Positions 25,389 through 33,456 of a DNA stretch of 35,672 nucleotides are shown in pieces. The position numbers were made by a program, and so were the translations under genes. This DNA comes from Candidatus Rifleibacteriota bacterium (lineage in GTDB: Bacteria > Muiribacteriota > Ozemobacteria > Ozemobacterales > Ozemobacteraceae). The notes below the pieces were generated by a model. It did not search any database, was not told the origin of the DNA, and was given only the letters and a program-made list of their open reading frames with translations. The first letter of the stretch is position 1. Every line of letters starts with the position of its first letter. Location: NCBI GenBank assembly GCA_018818125.1, contig JAHISQ010000157.1, positions 1-35,672 of the forward strand, given 5' to 3'.

Positions 25389-26039
25389 CTAGATAGCGGC
25401 GATGACGAAATTTTGAATGGCCCATTGGCAGATACCGACGAGCACGCCAAGAATTCCGCCGAGCCTGATGATTGCTTTCATTTCCTTGTCAGCAATACGG
25501 TTGAAAATCGTTTCGAGTTTTATCAGATCCATTTTGCAGACTTTTTCTATTACTATTTCCTGCACTGAAATCTTTTCGGCAGCTTTTTCGGCAGCGCGTT
25601 CCAGCAACAGAGGCACCTGCCTTTTCAAAACGATGCAAACTTCGTTCTCGATGCGATCCATAACTGATTTAACTAATGTGTCGGCTTTCAGATTAAAGAA
25701 AGGTATTTTGTTGGCGATGTTGCTGATGAAATCTTTGATGCGCTGCTCCATTTCATCGCGGTTCTTGCGCATGACATCTTCGATGATCGGGTCAATATCT
25801 GTGGGCTCGACCTTTTTGATGAGCTCTTCGACGCTGATCAGCTCCCCTTCTACTATTTTGCCGAGACTTCTCGCCAGTTCGGTCTGTCGTTTTGGCAATA
25901 GTCCCTGAAATTCAAACAGCAAAAACTTGTAGCGTTGTTTCGGGCGAAACAGCGCCTTGATAGCCAGCCAGTTCGTGACCCAGCCGATCAGGCCTCCCAG
26001 AAAGGCAGATAAAATAAAACTTTGCCAGAGTGCGGGCAT
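25389..26039 (-). CDS. DUF445 family membrane protein
   Basis: 216 residues. The N-terminal segment GGLIGWVTNWLAIKALFRP is the family signature, with the conserved NW-A-K-LF-P pattern. A helical, charged middle part follows, with paired helices (about 60-170), and then a C-terminal hydrophobic segment (GGILGVLVGICQWAIQNFV). The function of DUF445 (YheB-like) proteins is unknown, and they are inner-membrane proteins. An AGAAAGG site lies about 12 bases upstream. It is transcribed away from metK and its microprotein neighbour, and is probably a separate unit from the exported protein gene 107 bases downstream. Confidence 0.85.
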   Translation of the reverse strand: MPALWQSFILSAFLGGLIGWVTNWLAIKALFRPKQRYKFLLFEFQGLLPKRQTELARSLGKIVEGELISVEELIKKVEPTDIDPIIEDVMRKNRDEMEQRIKDFISNIANKIPFFNLKADTLVKSVMDRIENEVCIVLKRQVPLLLERAAEKAAEKISVQEIVIEKVCKMDLIKLETIFNRIADKEMKAIIRLGGILGVLVGICQWAIQNFVIAAI

Positions 26040-26179
26040 CTGATCAAAAAGCCTTTCTTATTTTTAGTCTTGATTGCATGCCATTATCGCATAAATTTAT
26101 TGTAGCTGCTACCTTTTCTGGGTTCAGCAAACATTAAACACTGCCGATAGGGCATTGACTGTGACAGGGGGGAAGAACT

Positions 26180-26278
26180 ATGAAACTGATTGCTCTAGCA
26201 CTTATCATTATTTCTGGCGTTGTTGGCTTTGTGCTCAGCTATGGCTTTGCCTATCGAACGGTCGCCGGAGCGTTCTAA
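26180..26278 (+). CDS. Predicted 32-residue single-pass membrane microprotein
   Basis: A short frame starts at ATG 26180 with a strong GGGGGGAAG ribosome site about five bases upstream, and stops at TAA 26276-26278. The product is one continuous hydrophobic helix after MKLIAL, with a short tail (YRTVAGAF) carrying a single arginine. I do not recognise a family. A longer overlapping frame (26155-26472) has neither a good start nor plausible composition. The call rests on the ribosome site plus a clean membrane helix. A chance frame is possible. Confidence 0.5.
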   Translation: MKLIALALIIISGVVGFVLSYGFAYRTVAGAF

Positions 26279-26301
26279 TCCTAAACCGCCACGGTGCAGT
26301 T

Positions 26302-26385
26302 TTCTACTTCGTTCAATGCGAACAGGTAGAAGTTCGTTCCGGTAGAATGGGTCGCAATGCCTTGTTTGAGGCTGAGCGGCCCATT
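26302..26385 (+). other. Hairpin-rich intergenic stretch upstream of metK
   Basis: Two hairpins occur in the 214 bases between the microprotein and metK. The first pairs TTCTAC (26302-26307) plus GTTC with GAAC plus GTAGAA (26326-26331). The second is a long stem with AATGGGTCGC (26346-26355) against GCGGCCCATT (26376-26385) and an inner GCCT/AGGC. The second is followed by a T-rich but interrupted stretch and may end the microprotein transcript. Both lie before the metK promoter, so they are not a metK leader from that promoter. Function unknown. Confidence 0.4.
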
Positions 26386-26428
26386 TCGTTATATGTCCTT
26401 TGTCTGATTATTTTCTCTTGGGTTTTCC

Positions 26429-26457
26429 TTGACGCTGAGAGAAGTGGCTGTTATAAT
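26429..26457 (+). promoter_or_regulatory. metK: Strong sigma-70-type promoter of metK
   Basis: TTGACG (26429-26434), 17 bases, TATAAT (26452-26457). Transcription would start near 26464, giving a 5' leader of only about 30 bases before GTG 26493, too short for a SAM riboswitch. Confidence 0.75.
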
Positions 26458-26492
26458 CACGCCACTTATTGAAAGGTACACGGAGGACCCAC

Positions 26493-27674
26493 GTGAATAA
26501 AAATTTCTTTTTTACCTCTGAATCAGTTACTGAAGGGCATCCCGATAAGGTTTCAGATCAGATTTCTGATGCCGTTCTCGATGCAATTCTAACCAATGAC
26601 CCTAAGGGTCGAGTTGCTTGCGAAACTGCTGTTACTACAGGCCTTGCTCTTATAATGGGCGAAATCACCACCAAGTGTTATGTTGATGTTCAGGCAATTG
26701 CCCGTCGCGTTCTCACCGAAATCGGCTACACTAACGCCGATTATGGTATAGATGGCAAAAGCTGTGGCGTTCTGGTTGCTCTTGACGAACAGTCTCCCGA
26801 TATCGCTCAAGGCGTTAACCATGCTAAAGACGGCACTGATAAAGACGAAGATCTCAATACTGGCGCCGGCGATCAGGGTATGATGGTCGGTTTTGCCTGC
26901 ACCGAAACCCCGGACTATATGCCTGCTCCTATTTATTATGCTCATAATGTCTGCCGCAAGCTGGCCGAAGTGCGCAAAAGCAAAGGTGTAGACTATCTGA
27001 GACCAGATGGTAAAGCTCAGGTAACTGTAGAATATCGCAACAACAAGGTTGCCCGCGTTGATGCAGTAGTTCTCTCAACTCAGCACGATCCTTCCGCTAC
27101 TCATGCTAAAATTACTGAAGACATGATCGAATTGGTCATCAAAAAAGTAATTCCGGCTGAACTTATCGATGCCAATACTAAATTTTATATTAACCCAACC
27201 GGTAGATTCGTTGTCGGTGGACCACAGGGTGACTCTGGTCTGACTGGCCGCAAAATCATCGTTGATACCTACGGTGGCATGGCTGCCCATGGCGGCGGTG
27301 CATTCTCGGGCAAAGATCCGACCAAGGTTGATCGTTCAGGCGCTTATATGGGCCGCTACGTGGCAAAGAATATTGTTGCCGCCGGTCTGGCTGATCGTCT
27401 CGAAATTCAGATTGCCTACGCTATTGGCGTTGCCAAGCCGCTTTCTGTTCATGTTAATACCTTTGGCACTGGCAAAATATCTCCCGAAAAGATCGAAGAA
27501 ATCATTACCGCTAATTTCGATCTCAGACCGGGCGCTATCATCAAAAATCTCGATCTGCGCCGCCCGATCTACCGTCAGACTGCTGCATATGGTCATTTTG
27601 GCCGCAGTGACATCAGTCTGCCCTGGGAAAAACTTGACAAGGTCGAAGCTCTTAAAAAAGCTGCCGGCCTGTAA
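26493..27674 (+). CDS. metK: S-adenosylmethionine synthase
   Basis: Makes S-adenosylmethionine from methionine and ATP, in the cytoplasm, as a tetramer. 393 residues, close to the usual 380-400. Signature motifs are present: SVTEGHPDK near the start, GAGDQGMM in the middle and GGGAFSGKDPTKVDRS near 270. The start is GTG 26493 with CGGAGGA five to six bases upstream. A TTG at 26469 is in frame but adds eight residues that do not fit the family and has no ribosome site. A strong promoter lies just ahead and an intrinsic terminator just behind, so it is a single-gene unit. Confidence 0.97.
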   Translation: MNKNFFFTSESVTEGHPDKVSDQISDAVLDAILTNDPKGRVACETAVTTGLALIMGEITTKCYVDVQAIARRVLTEIGYTNADYGIDGKSCGVLVALDEQSPDIAQGVNHAKDGTDKDEDLNTGAGDQGMMVGFACTETPDYMPAPIYYAHNVCRKLAEVRKSKGVDYLRPDGKAQVTVEYRNNKVARVDAVVLSTQHDPSATHAKITEDMIELVIKKVIPAELIDANTKFYINPTGRFVVGGPQGDSGLTGRKIIVDTYGGMAAHGGGAFSGKDPTKVDRSGAYMGRYVAKNIVAAGLADRLEIQIAYAIGVAKPLSVHVNTFGTGKISPEKIEEIITANFDLRPGAIIKNLDLRRPIYRQTAAYGHFGRSDISLPWEKLDKVEALKKAAGL

Positions 27675-27691
27675 TCTGTTTAACTGAAGCT

Positions 27692-27721
27692 AAAACCGCC
27701 CGTCATCCGACGGGCGGTTTT
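27692..27721 (+). terminator. Intrinsic terminator of metK
   Basis: AAAACCGCCCGTC (27692-27704), loop ATCC, GACGGGCGGTTTT (27709-27721). The stem is perfect, ends in a T-run, and is flanked by A on the other side, so it may work in both directions. Confidence 0.92.
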
Positions 27722-27743
27722 GATTGTACGGGAGATATCTGAT

Positions 27744-28535
27744 TTGTTAAGTCATTGGTTGAAAACTTTGCCGGTCTGGTTGATTTTTGTAATGTTGAGC
27801 TGCTCTGGTCTGGCATCTGAGCCGCCTCGGCTGGCTGTTCTGGTTTACCATCACATTCAGCAAAAAGTGACTTCAGATGTTTCATGCACGCCAGATCAGT
27901 TCGCCGAGCATATGCAGGCATTGCTCGATGCCGGTTTTACGCCGATCACTCTCGCACAGACTCGGCTTTTTCTGGCCGGAACGCTCGAAGATATTAAACG
28001 GCCGGTTCTAATTACCTTTGACGATGGCTATGAAAGTCTCTATTATTTCGCATTACCGGTAGCGAGACGTCTTAAGATACCGATGACGGTGTTTATGATT
28101 ACTTCGCGGGGTGCTCGCCGTATTCAGTTTGCCAGATATTTGTCTGAGAGCCAGATCCGAGAAATGACAGCCAACGGTTATTTTGATTTTGGCTCACACA
28201 CTCATGACCTGCATGCCGATACGTTGGTCATATTCGACGCATTTGCCGGGCACTCGGAGAATCCTGTGCTGCGCCTGCTGCAGCGCGACCTGCGCATATC
28301 TTCATTGCGTCTTGAAAGTATTGTTGGTGCGCGCCCGATTGCGCTGGCCTGGCCGTATGGAAAGTTTAACGGCGAGTTTACTGCTGTAGCTCGCAATTCC
28401 GGTTTTCGCATGCATTTCACCAGTGTTTATGGTTATAACGAACCAGGCGCTAACCCATTTGCCATAAAGAGGATACCGGTAACTTCGAGAGACACTGCCG
28501 CCTCAGTATTGCGCAAAGCCGGCGCACAGCTGTAA
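27744..28535 (+). CDS. Exported polysaccharide deacetylase (NodB domain, PgaB/IcaB-like)
   Basis: 263 residues from TTG 27744, which has CGGGAG nine bases upstream. A longer frame from 27720 would begin inside the metK terminator. A signal peptide (hydrophobic core WLIFVML, likely cleavage after GLA) leads to a NodB domain. Metal/base motif TFDDG holds Asp93 and Asp94. HTHDLH gives His152 and His157 in the H-T-x-x-x-H spacing of PgaB/IcaB-type enzymes. The WPYGKF segment is also typical. Such enzymes remove N-acetyl groups from cell-wall or exopolysaccharide sugars, outside the inner membrane. No exopolysaccharide synthesis genes lie beside it, so the substrate is unknown. Confidence 0.88.
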   Translation: MLSHWLKTLPVWLIFVMLSCSGLASEPPRLAVLVYHHIQQKVTSDVSCTPDQFAEHMQALLDAGFTPITLAQTRLFLAGTLEDIKRPVLITFDDGYESLYYFALPVARRLKIPMTVFMITSRGARRIQFARYLSESQIREMTANGYFDFGSHTHDLHADTLVIFDAFAGHSENPVLRLLQRDLRISSLRLESIVGARPIALAWPYGKFNGEFTAVARNSGFRMHFTSVYGYNEPGANPFAIKRIPVTSRDTAASVLRKAGAQL

Positions 28536-28552
28536 TTAAGCTCTAAAACAAA

Positions 28553-28583
28553 ACCAGGGAACGGCTTTTGGCCATCCCCTGGT
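28553..28583 (-). terminator. Intrinsic terminator of the HAMP protein operon
   Basis: ACCAGGG (28553-28559) pairs with CCCTGGT (28577-28583), with an inner GGC/GCC part. On the minus strand the stem is followed by TTTGTTTT. It lies between converging genes and could also slow rightward transcription of the deacetylase. Confidence 0.7.
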
Positions 28584-28600
28584 CTGATTAGCTATAAATA

Positions 28601-29242
28601 TCAGCTCTTCGCGTATTCCTGTTCTTTTTCGGCGCCGTCATCTTCGTCGGCAACCTTGCGTTCACGACGCTCTTTTTCGAGGGTAAACGAGCCAAGTGAT
28701 TCTTCCATGGCTTCTACTGCCTTGAGTACTTCATCGAGTTTGTCAGTTTTGCCAGTGCTTCGCGCAAGAGTAATGCCTTCCTGGATTTTGCTGGTGTTTT
28801 CACGGAAGCTGATAATCTTGTTGCGCAATCCCATGGTCATCTCGTTCATTGCATCAGCAAGATCCTTGAGTTCATCTTTCGGGCGCAATTTGATAAAGTG
28901 GGTAAGATCGCCTTCACCAATGTTGCGAACGACTTTTTCCATGCGGTAGACCGGCCCCGCTATCGTATGCGTCACAAAAATGCAGATGAACGCCACCACA
29001 AAAATACTGATCAGCTGCGCCGTTATGACGCCAGGTAAGAGAGCCTGCCCAAGCTGCTTGCTATCTACCGGCAGTTTGGCTTCTTCCACCAGATTGCTTT
29101 CGAGTCGCTCGACTGAGAAACCATACACCAGAGCTCCTACAATGTTGGCAACGATGATTACAATTAGAATGAAAATCGCAGTCAACCTGCTCTGAAAGCC
29201 CGGTTTAATAAAATACTTTTTTCGGCGCCGGATTTCGGACAT
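28601..29242 (-). CDS. HAMP-domain membrane protein without an output domain
   Basis: 213 residues. A basic N-terminus (RRRKK) precedes membrane segment 1 (about 20-42). A short extracytoplasmic loop of only about 25 residues and membrane segment 2 (about 68-93) follow. A clear HAMP domain comes next, with GPVYRMEKV, GEGDLTHFI, and DELKDLADAMNEM. A helical stretch and a highly charged Glu/Lys/Asp tail end the protein, with no kinase, cyclase or chemotaxis domain. AGGAGG eight bases before the ATG is a near-perfect ribosome site. It is probably co-transcribed with the acidic exported protein 36 bases upstream. HAMP domains relay signals by coiled-coil contacts. I infer it acts through a partner, but the sequence does not name one. 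Confidence 0.85.
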   Translation of the reverse strand: MSEIRRRKKYFIKPGFQSRLTAIFILIVIIVANIVGALVYGFSVERLESNLVEEAKLPVDSKQLGQALLPGVITAQLISIFVVAFICIFVTHTIAGPVYRMEKVVRNIGEGDLTHFIKLRPKDELKDLADAMNEMTMGLRNKIISFRENTSKIQEGITLARSTGKTDKLDEVLKAVEAMEESLGSFTLEKERRERKVADEDDGAEKEQEYAKS

Positions 29243-29278
29243 GTAGTCACCCTCCTGAAATACTTTTCATTTAGATTA

Positions 29279-29692
29279 TCACAGCTTAAATTCTGTTTCA
29301 ATGTAATCAGTAGAAATTACATCTTCTGCCGTTGCGTCTTCTTTAGTTTCGATTTCTTCAAGCTCACCAGTTTCGGCGAGCAGGTCGAGAAACTGAGATT
29401 CCGTCTGGCCGGGATCGGGACTTGCATCTTCAGCGTCAGACCAGTCGAGCGCTACAAAGTTGTTCTCGCTGGCAAAGTCATCATCGAGAAGATTGCTTAA
29501 ATCGTGATTTACACTTTCATCGACGCGGGTGCGCCGGGTGTCGAGAGGCTCTGCAACCCCGGTAGGGGCACCAACCAGCAAGTCTATCTCGTTTCCAGAT
29601 AGCAGTTGCTTGTCGCTGTTAGTAGTCTGGGCTGTGCCTGATGCCGGTAGAAGCAACAAAAGCGCGAGTAGACAACATATAATTCTAATCAT
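29279..29692 (-). CDS. Exported acidic protein of unknown function
   Basis: 137 residues from ATG 29692. A signal peptide with a leucine run (about 8-15) probably ends near GTAQ, and no lipobox is convincing. The mature part is short, very acidic and low in structure-forming residues, with many Asp and Glu and a C-terminal Glu-rich stretch, suggesting a disordered or calcium- or partner-binding protein. GGTGG about five bases upstream supports this ATG over TTG 29704. The stop is 36 bases from the HAMP protein start, so the two form an operon. I recognise no family. Confidence 0.65.
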   Translation of the reverse strand: MIRIICCLLALLLLLPASGTAQTTNSDKQLLSGNEIDLLVGAPTGVAEPLDTRRTRVDESVNHDLSNLLDDDFASENNFVALDWSDAEDASPDPGQTESQFLDLLAETGELEEIETKEDATAEDVISTDYIETEFKL

Positions 29693-29778
29693 AGAGACCA
29701 CCAATAGATAAATAAATGCAAAACCTGCAATGCTCTATCGACAACAGTCTATTTTAAAATTACGCAGAACTTTTAATA

Positions 29779-29808
29779 CTGGCAAATCGTCAAAAAATCA
29801 GTTATAAA
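29779..29808 (+). promoter_or_regulatory. Possible promoter giving a leaderless mRNA
   Basis: CTGGCA (29779-29784) and TATAAA (29803-29808) are 18 bases apart. The -10 ends eight bases before ATG 29817, and no Shine-Dalgarno is visible, so transcription would begin at or next to the start codon. Consensus resemblance only. Confidence 0.3.
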
Positions 29809-29816
29809 TAGCTACT

Positions 29817-30494
29817 ATGAGCAGCTATTTATTCAGATACGGTTTTTCAAAAAACAAGCAGATGCGCTATGTTATCAGCATCAAGGGTGGGATTGATCTT
29901 GAGATGCCGATGGGCAATATCAACAATCCGATCAGTATGGAGATGCGCATCAGTCAGAAGATTGTCAGCTTTGATACTGAACAGGCTATGATCAAAGTGA
30001 TAATCGATCGGGTAACGGCTGATCGTAATATACCAACTGAATCGCTGCCTAAGACTGGTGTTGAGTCGGTTATGCAGATGGACAGCCTTGGGACTGTGCG
30101 CTGGGTCGATGGTGCTGCTGCCTGGCAGGGCGCTGAGCATTCAATGATGCGCTTTCCGGAACAATCGTTGGAAGTTGGTGAGAGCTGGGTGCAACCGGTA
30201 GAAGATGCTTCTGGTGCCGCCTCGGCCTTTCATACCCGCTATTGTTTCGCAGGTTTGGACGAAGAAAAAGAGTGTCTGATGATTTTTTCGACCGAGCTTT
30301 TTTCGGGACACCCTGACGATCCGGCCAGTCAGCTGGTTGGTCGTGGTGTGTTTACCTTTGATCGCGAAGAAAAGTGGATACATGGCTGTAGTAACCACAT
30401 CGAGTATAAGTATCGCATGGCAATGCCTGATAATTCTGGTGATTTTTTTACAACCAGCACTACTCTGCAGATTGAAATGGAGCGCTTGCCTTGA
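29817..30494 (+). CDS. Protein of unknown function heading the exporter operon
   Basis: 225 residues. The composition and alternating hydrophobic pattern suggest a mostly beta protein, with segments such as RYVISIKGGIDLEM, DSLGTVRWVDG and LEVGESWVQPVE. It resembles by eye the YbbR/DUF6263-type small beta proteins in which F-P-x-x-x-VGESW recurs, but I cannot make a firm match. No signal peptide is evident from ATG 29817, and no ribosome site precedes it. Either it is leaderless or the true start is elsewhere. The stop overlaps the next start as TTGA, so it is translated with the TolC homologue and is likely part of the same export system, perhaps envelope-located if the N-terminus is misread. 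Confidence 0.65.
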   Translation: MSSYLFRYGFSKNKQMRYVISIKGGIDLEMPMGNINNPISMEMRISQKIVSFDTEQAMIKVIIDRVTADRNIPTESLPKTGVESVMQMDSLGTVRWVDGAAAWQGAEHSMMRFPEQSLEVGESWVQPVEDASGAASAFHTRYCFAGLDEEKECLMIFSTELFSGHPDDPASQLVGRGVFTFDREEKWIHGCSNHIEYKYRMAMPDNSGDFFTTSTTLQIEMERLP

Positions 30495-32020
30495 AGTGTT
30501 TTTTTAAACCTTTTACCGTCACATTTTTAATTGTCGTTCTCATCTCATCCTGTTTGACAGCGTCAGAAATTGCCACGCCGACCACTCAGGCACCTGAGTC
30601 TCTGCGTGGATTTGCCAGGCTGGTAATCGAAGGCAATCGCAATTTGCTTGCTGCCGGCCATGATCTCGACAGTTCTCTGGCCGAAAAACATCGTGCTCTC
30701 GCCGCCTTTTCGCCGGAGTTTTACTATACTGCCGATGCGAGCAAGGCTGCTAACCGCAGCTTTAACGCGTTAACCGGTATCGAAGAAGATTACGGCACCC
30801 GCCGTCAGGGTACCTCCACCGGAATTGCCCAGAAGACTCCGCTTGGTATAGTCAGTTACGATTATTCGCAGAGCAAAACTGAATACACCAGCTCGCAGAG
30901 CAGTTATTTCAGATCGCTTTACCTCAGCTGGCAGACCGGTTTACTGCGCAATGACGCCAAAGTAAATGCGCTTGACCGCAGACTCGCTCATGCAGCTTAT
31001 CAGATGAGCGAAGCGCAGACTGATGCTGTGGTGCTTGATGTTCTGCTTGATTCTCTGCAAAGTTTGTTTGACCGAATCGTTGTTGCCCGCAACGAATCAT
31101 TGAAAACGCAGAATACCAGTTTTTACGCGACTCTGGTCGAAGAGGCCGAAGTTAAGCTGGCAAATGGAATTGGCAGTGAGCTTGATCTCAAACAGGCTAG
31201 TATGCGTCTGCAGCAGGCCGAGACCGGCAATGAAGAGACCGCACTGTCCTTGCGCGACAACGACCGCAGACTGGCTGCGAGACTGGGTAGTAGTGGCTGG
31301 AACCCCGAGTTGGCAAGTTTTTCGCTTGAGCTGGTATTGCAGTCTATCCCGGAAGAATTACAGGCTGAAGAGCTGTTGCAGCAGGCCTACGCCCGCAGAC
31401 CTGACTGGCGGGTTTATGAGAGCCAACATCGCCAGCAGCGCACGGCCGTTGCAAAACAGAGAGAACTTAGCCGCCCTGACATCAGCGCCAGGGCGCGCTG
31501 GGGCAAACAGGGGCGTGCCTTCGATATTGACTCGGCTGAAGAGATGCCCGATAAAAACTGGGATGTTTCGGTTACCTATCGCTTCAGCTTTGGCCCGGAA
31601 GCAGAAAAACTTGATCTTGCCAGTCAGCGTCACAAACTCAAGGCTTTTGAAGCGCGCCTTGAACAGAAGCGCGACGATATAAAGATTGCTGTCACCCAGG
31701 CACACGAGCGCTTTGAGTTTTATCGCAAAAATCTTGTTGCGCTTAAAGCTTCGCAAAAGCTGTCGGCAGAAGTGCTTGATGGACAGCGCCTTAACTTCCA
31801 GCTTGGCAAGGTTACACTGCTTGATCTTACTCGTTATCAACAGGATTTCGACAATGCCAGTCTTGCTGTTGTACAGGGCGAGTCGCGGCTGATAACTGAA
31901 TGGTTCAGACTGCTTTACGAAACCGGTATGCTGGCTGATTATCTTGGCGCCGCCAGGGCGGTTGAGCAGATCAAAAGAACCAGTGCAGACACTCAGATAA
32001 TCGTGGAAGAAGCGCAGTGA
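30491..32020 (+). CDS. TolC-family outer-membrane efflux protein
   Basis: 509 residues. TolC proteins form the outer-membrane channel of tripartite exporters. A signal sequence ends in ISSC, a plausible lipobox at Cys21, as in OprM- and CusC-like members. Two long helical OEP repeats follow. The second ends with the typical LDGQRLNFQLGKVTLLDLTRYQQDF stretch, here about residues 420-445, and the EWFRLLYETG element. Start TTG 30491 overlaps the preceding stop by four bases, so translation is probably coupled. The adaptor gene starts four bases before its stop. Together the genes make an exporter whose transporter component must lie beyond the right edge. The substrate is unknown. Confidence 0.88.
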   Translation: MKCFFKPFTVTFLIVVLISSCLTASEIATPTTQAPESLRGFARLVIEGNRNLLAAGHDLDSSLAEKHRALAAFSPEFYYTADASKAANRSFNALTGIEEDYGTRRQGTSTGIAQKTPLGIVSYDYSQSKTEYTSSQSSYFRSLYLSWQTGLLRNDAKVNALDRRLAHAAYQMSEAQTDAVVLDVLLDSLQSLFDRIVVARNESLKTQNTSFYATLVEEAEVKLANGIGSELDLKQASMRLQQAETGNEETALSLRDNDRRLAARLGSSGWNPELASFSLELVLQSIPEELQAEELLQQAYARRPDWRVYESQHRQQRTAVAKQRELSRPDISARARWGKQGRAFDIDSAEEMPDKNWDVSVTYRFSFGPEAEKLDLASQRHKLKAFEARLEQKRDDIKIAVTQAHERFEFYRKNLVALKASQKLSAEVLDGQRLNFQLGKVTLLDLTRYQQDFDNASLAVVQGESRLITEWFRLLYETGMLADYLGAARAVEQIKRTSADTQIIVEEAQ

Positions 32021-33456
32021 TCATATCATATCAGAGTCACCTGCCAGTTAAGCAGCAGGATTTTACCCACCGATTCGGTGGGTTGCTGGCGCTGGTATTC
32101 TGCGTAATTGCTCTGTTTGTGGCGGGTTGCGGCAGTACTGCAAAGTCAGAAAAGCCTTCATATAAATATAAATCTGAGACCCGGCAGAATATTGTCGAAC
32201 TGCGCGCAACGCTTAAGGCTGAAGATATCAGCAATGTCGGCATGAAAAACGGCTACGGTATAGTAGACTGGATGGCAGAAGAGGGTAGCGTGGTAGCTTC
32301 TGGCGGTGTGCTGGTTAAAATTGACATGAAAAAAATCAATGCACGCCGGCGCATATACGAAAGTGATCTGGAAACACAGCTTGACCGCCTGCGCAATCTC
32401 GCGCAGGTTTCGCCTTCTGATATTGCAGCACTCGACAAGACATTGAAAGAGAAAGAACTCGAATATGCCCGGGCAATGCAGGAATCTGACTGGTTGCAGA
32501 ATCGCAAAACTGACGACGAAATCTGGAAGATTTATTCTGATCTGCAGATAGCCTCAATAAGTTTTGCTCACGCCAGTCGTCAGTATGAACTCAAGAAAAT
32601 GGTGGTCGAAAAGGGCTTTGATAGTGCGTTTTCTTTGCGAACCAGCGAGATCGATAAGCGTTCGCGCGAAATCGAGCTCGAATATGCCCTTCGCATTCGC
32701 GATAAGCTTTCTGAGCCACCAATACCCGAAGAGCTGGCAAAGAACAGGTATCAGAAATCAGTTGCCTCGGGCGAGATCTGGTTGGCTTCAAACCAGTTGG
32801 AATCTGCATCACTTTCTGCACAAATACAGGTTAATAATCTCGAAGTTCGCCTTGAAAGAATCAGGTCGTCGTTACGTGAACAGAACAAGGCACTGGAAGA
32901 GGAAGAACTCAAGGCGCCGCGGTCAGGCATCGTCATTCATCCGATTCTATGGGGAGAGTTTAAGTTTAGACCCGGTGTGAACGCCTGGTCTGGTGTTACT
33001 ATTGTCCAAGTCGTCGGTGATGACGGCTATTATCTCGAAGCTCTTGCCAACGAGGCTCAGGCCAATGTTGTTGTTGAAAAGGCTTCAGCGACGATTGAGT
33101 TTGACGCTTTTCCGGGCAAGGTGTTTGCAGGAGCGGTCAAGTCGATAAGCAAGGCTCCGCGCCGGGTGCGTGGGCAGCAGGACAGTGCGATCAGGTTTTT
33201 TCCGGTGCAGATTTCGCTTGCAGGAGATCAGGATCTGCTTATCGGTGGCAAGGGAAGTGTGAAAATAATTCTGGGCGAGAAAACCGGAATTTTTCTGCCG
33301 CGAGAACTGTTGTTGAAAGAGGGCGAAAAGACCATGGTCAGACAATCTGGTCGATTTGGTGATTCGCGCTGCGAAATAGAGGTTGAAGAATTTAATCAGG
33401 ACTGGGTTCTCTGGAAAAACCCACCTGATGAGCAGGGGGCGCTGTTGTTCCCATGA
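32017..33456 (+). CDS. HlyD-family periplasmic adaptor lipoprotein
   Basis: 479 residues. Such adaptors join an inner-membrane transporter to a TolC channel. A signal sequence ends in VAGC, a good lipobox (Cys38). The two halves of a lipoyl-like domain lie at about 80-105 and 305-325 (LKAPRSGIVIHP), on either side of a long coiled-coil hairpin (about 105-300). A beta-barrel and membrane-proximal domain complete the protein (about 330-440). Start GTG 32017 overlaps the TolC stop as GTGA, with GGAAG upstream. The stop overlaps the next adaptor gene as ATGA. The hairpin is long compared with RND adaptors and closer to MacA/HlyD-type, which hints at an ABC transporter. Confidence 0.87.
   Translation: MIISYQSHLPVKQQDFTHRFGGLLALVFCVIALFVAGCGSTAKSEKPSYKYKSETRQNIVELRATLKAEDISNVGMKNGYGIVDWMAEEGSVVASGGVLVKIDMKKINARRRIYESDLETQLDRLRNLAQVSPSDIAALDKTLKEKELEYARAMQESDWLQNRKTDDEIWKIYSDLQIASISFAHASRQYELKKMVVEKGFDSAFSLRTSEIDKRSREIELEYALRIRDKLSEPPIPEELAKNRYQKSVASGEIWLASNQLESASLSAQIQVNNLEVRLERIRSSLREQNKALEEEELKAPRSGIVIHPILWGEFKFRPGVNAWSGVTIVQVVGDDGYYLEALANEAQANVVVEKASATIEFDAFPGKVFAGAVKSISKAPRRVRGQQDSAIRFFPVQISLAGDQDLLIGGKGSVKIILGEKTGIFLPRELLLKEGEKTMVRQSGRFGDSRCEIEVEEFNQDWVLWKNPPDEQGALLFP

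Noticed and set aside
26155..26472. 105-codon rightward frame before metK
   Set aside because: Its start lacks a ribosome site, its composition is rich in Cys, Trp and Tyr, and it covers the hairpins and metK promoter in a different frame from the microprotein.
26200..26492. SAM riboswitch in front of metK
   Set aside because: The strong promoter at 26429-26457 leaves a leader of about 30 bases, and the hairpins upstream do not follow a SAM riboswitch layout that I recognise.
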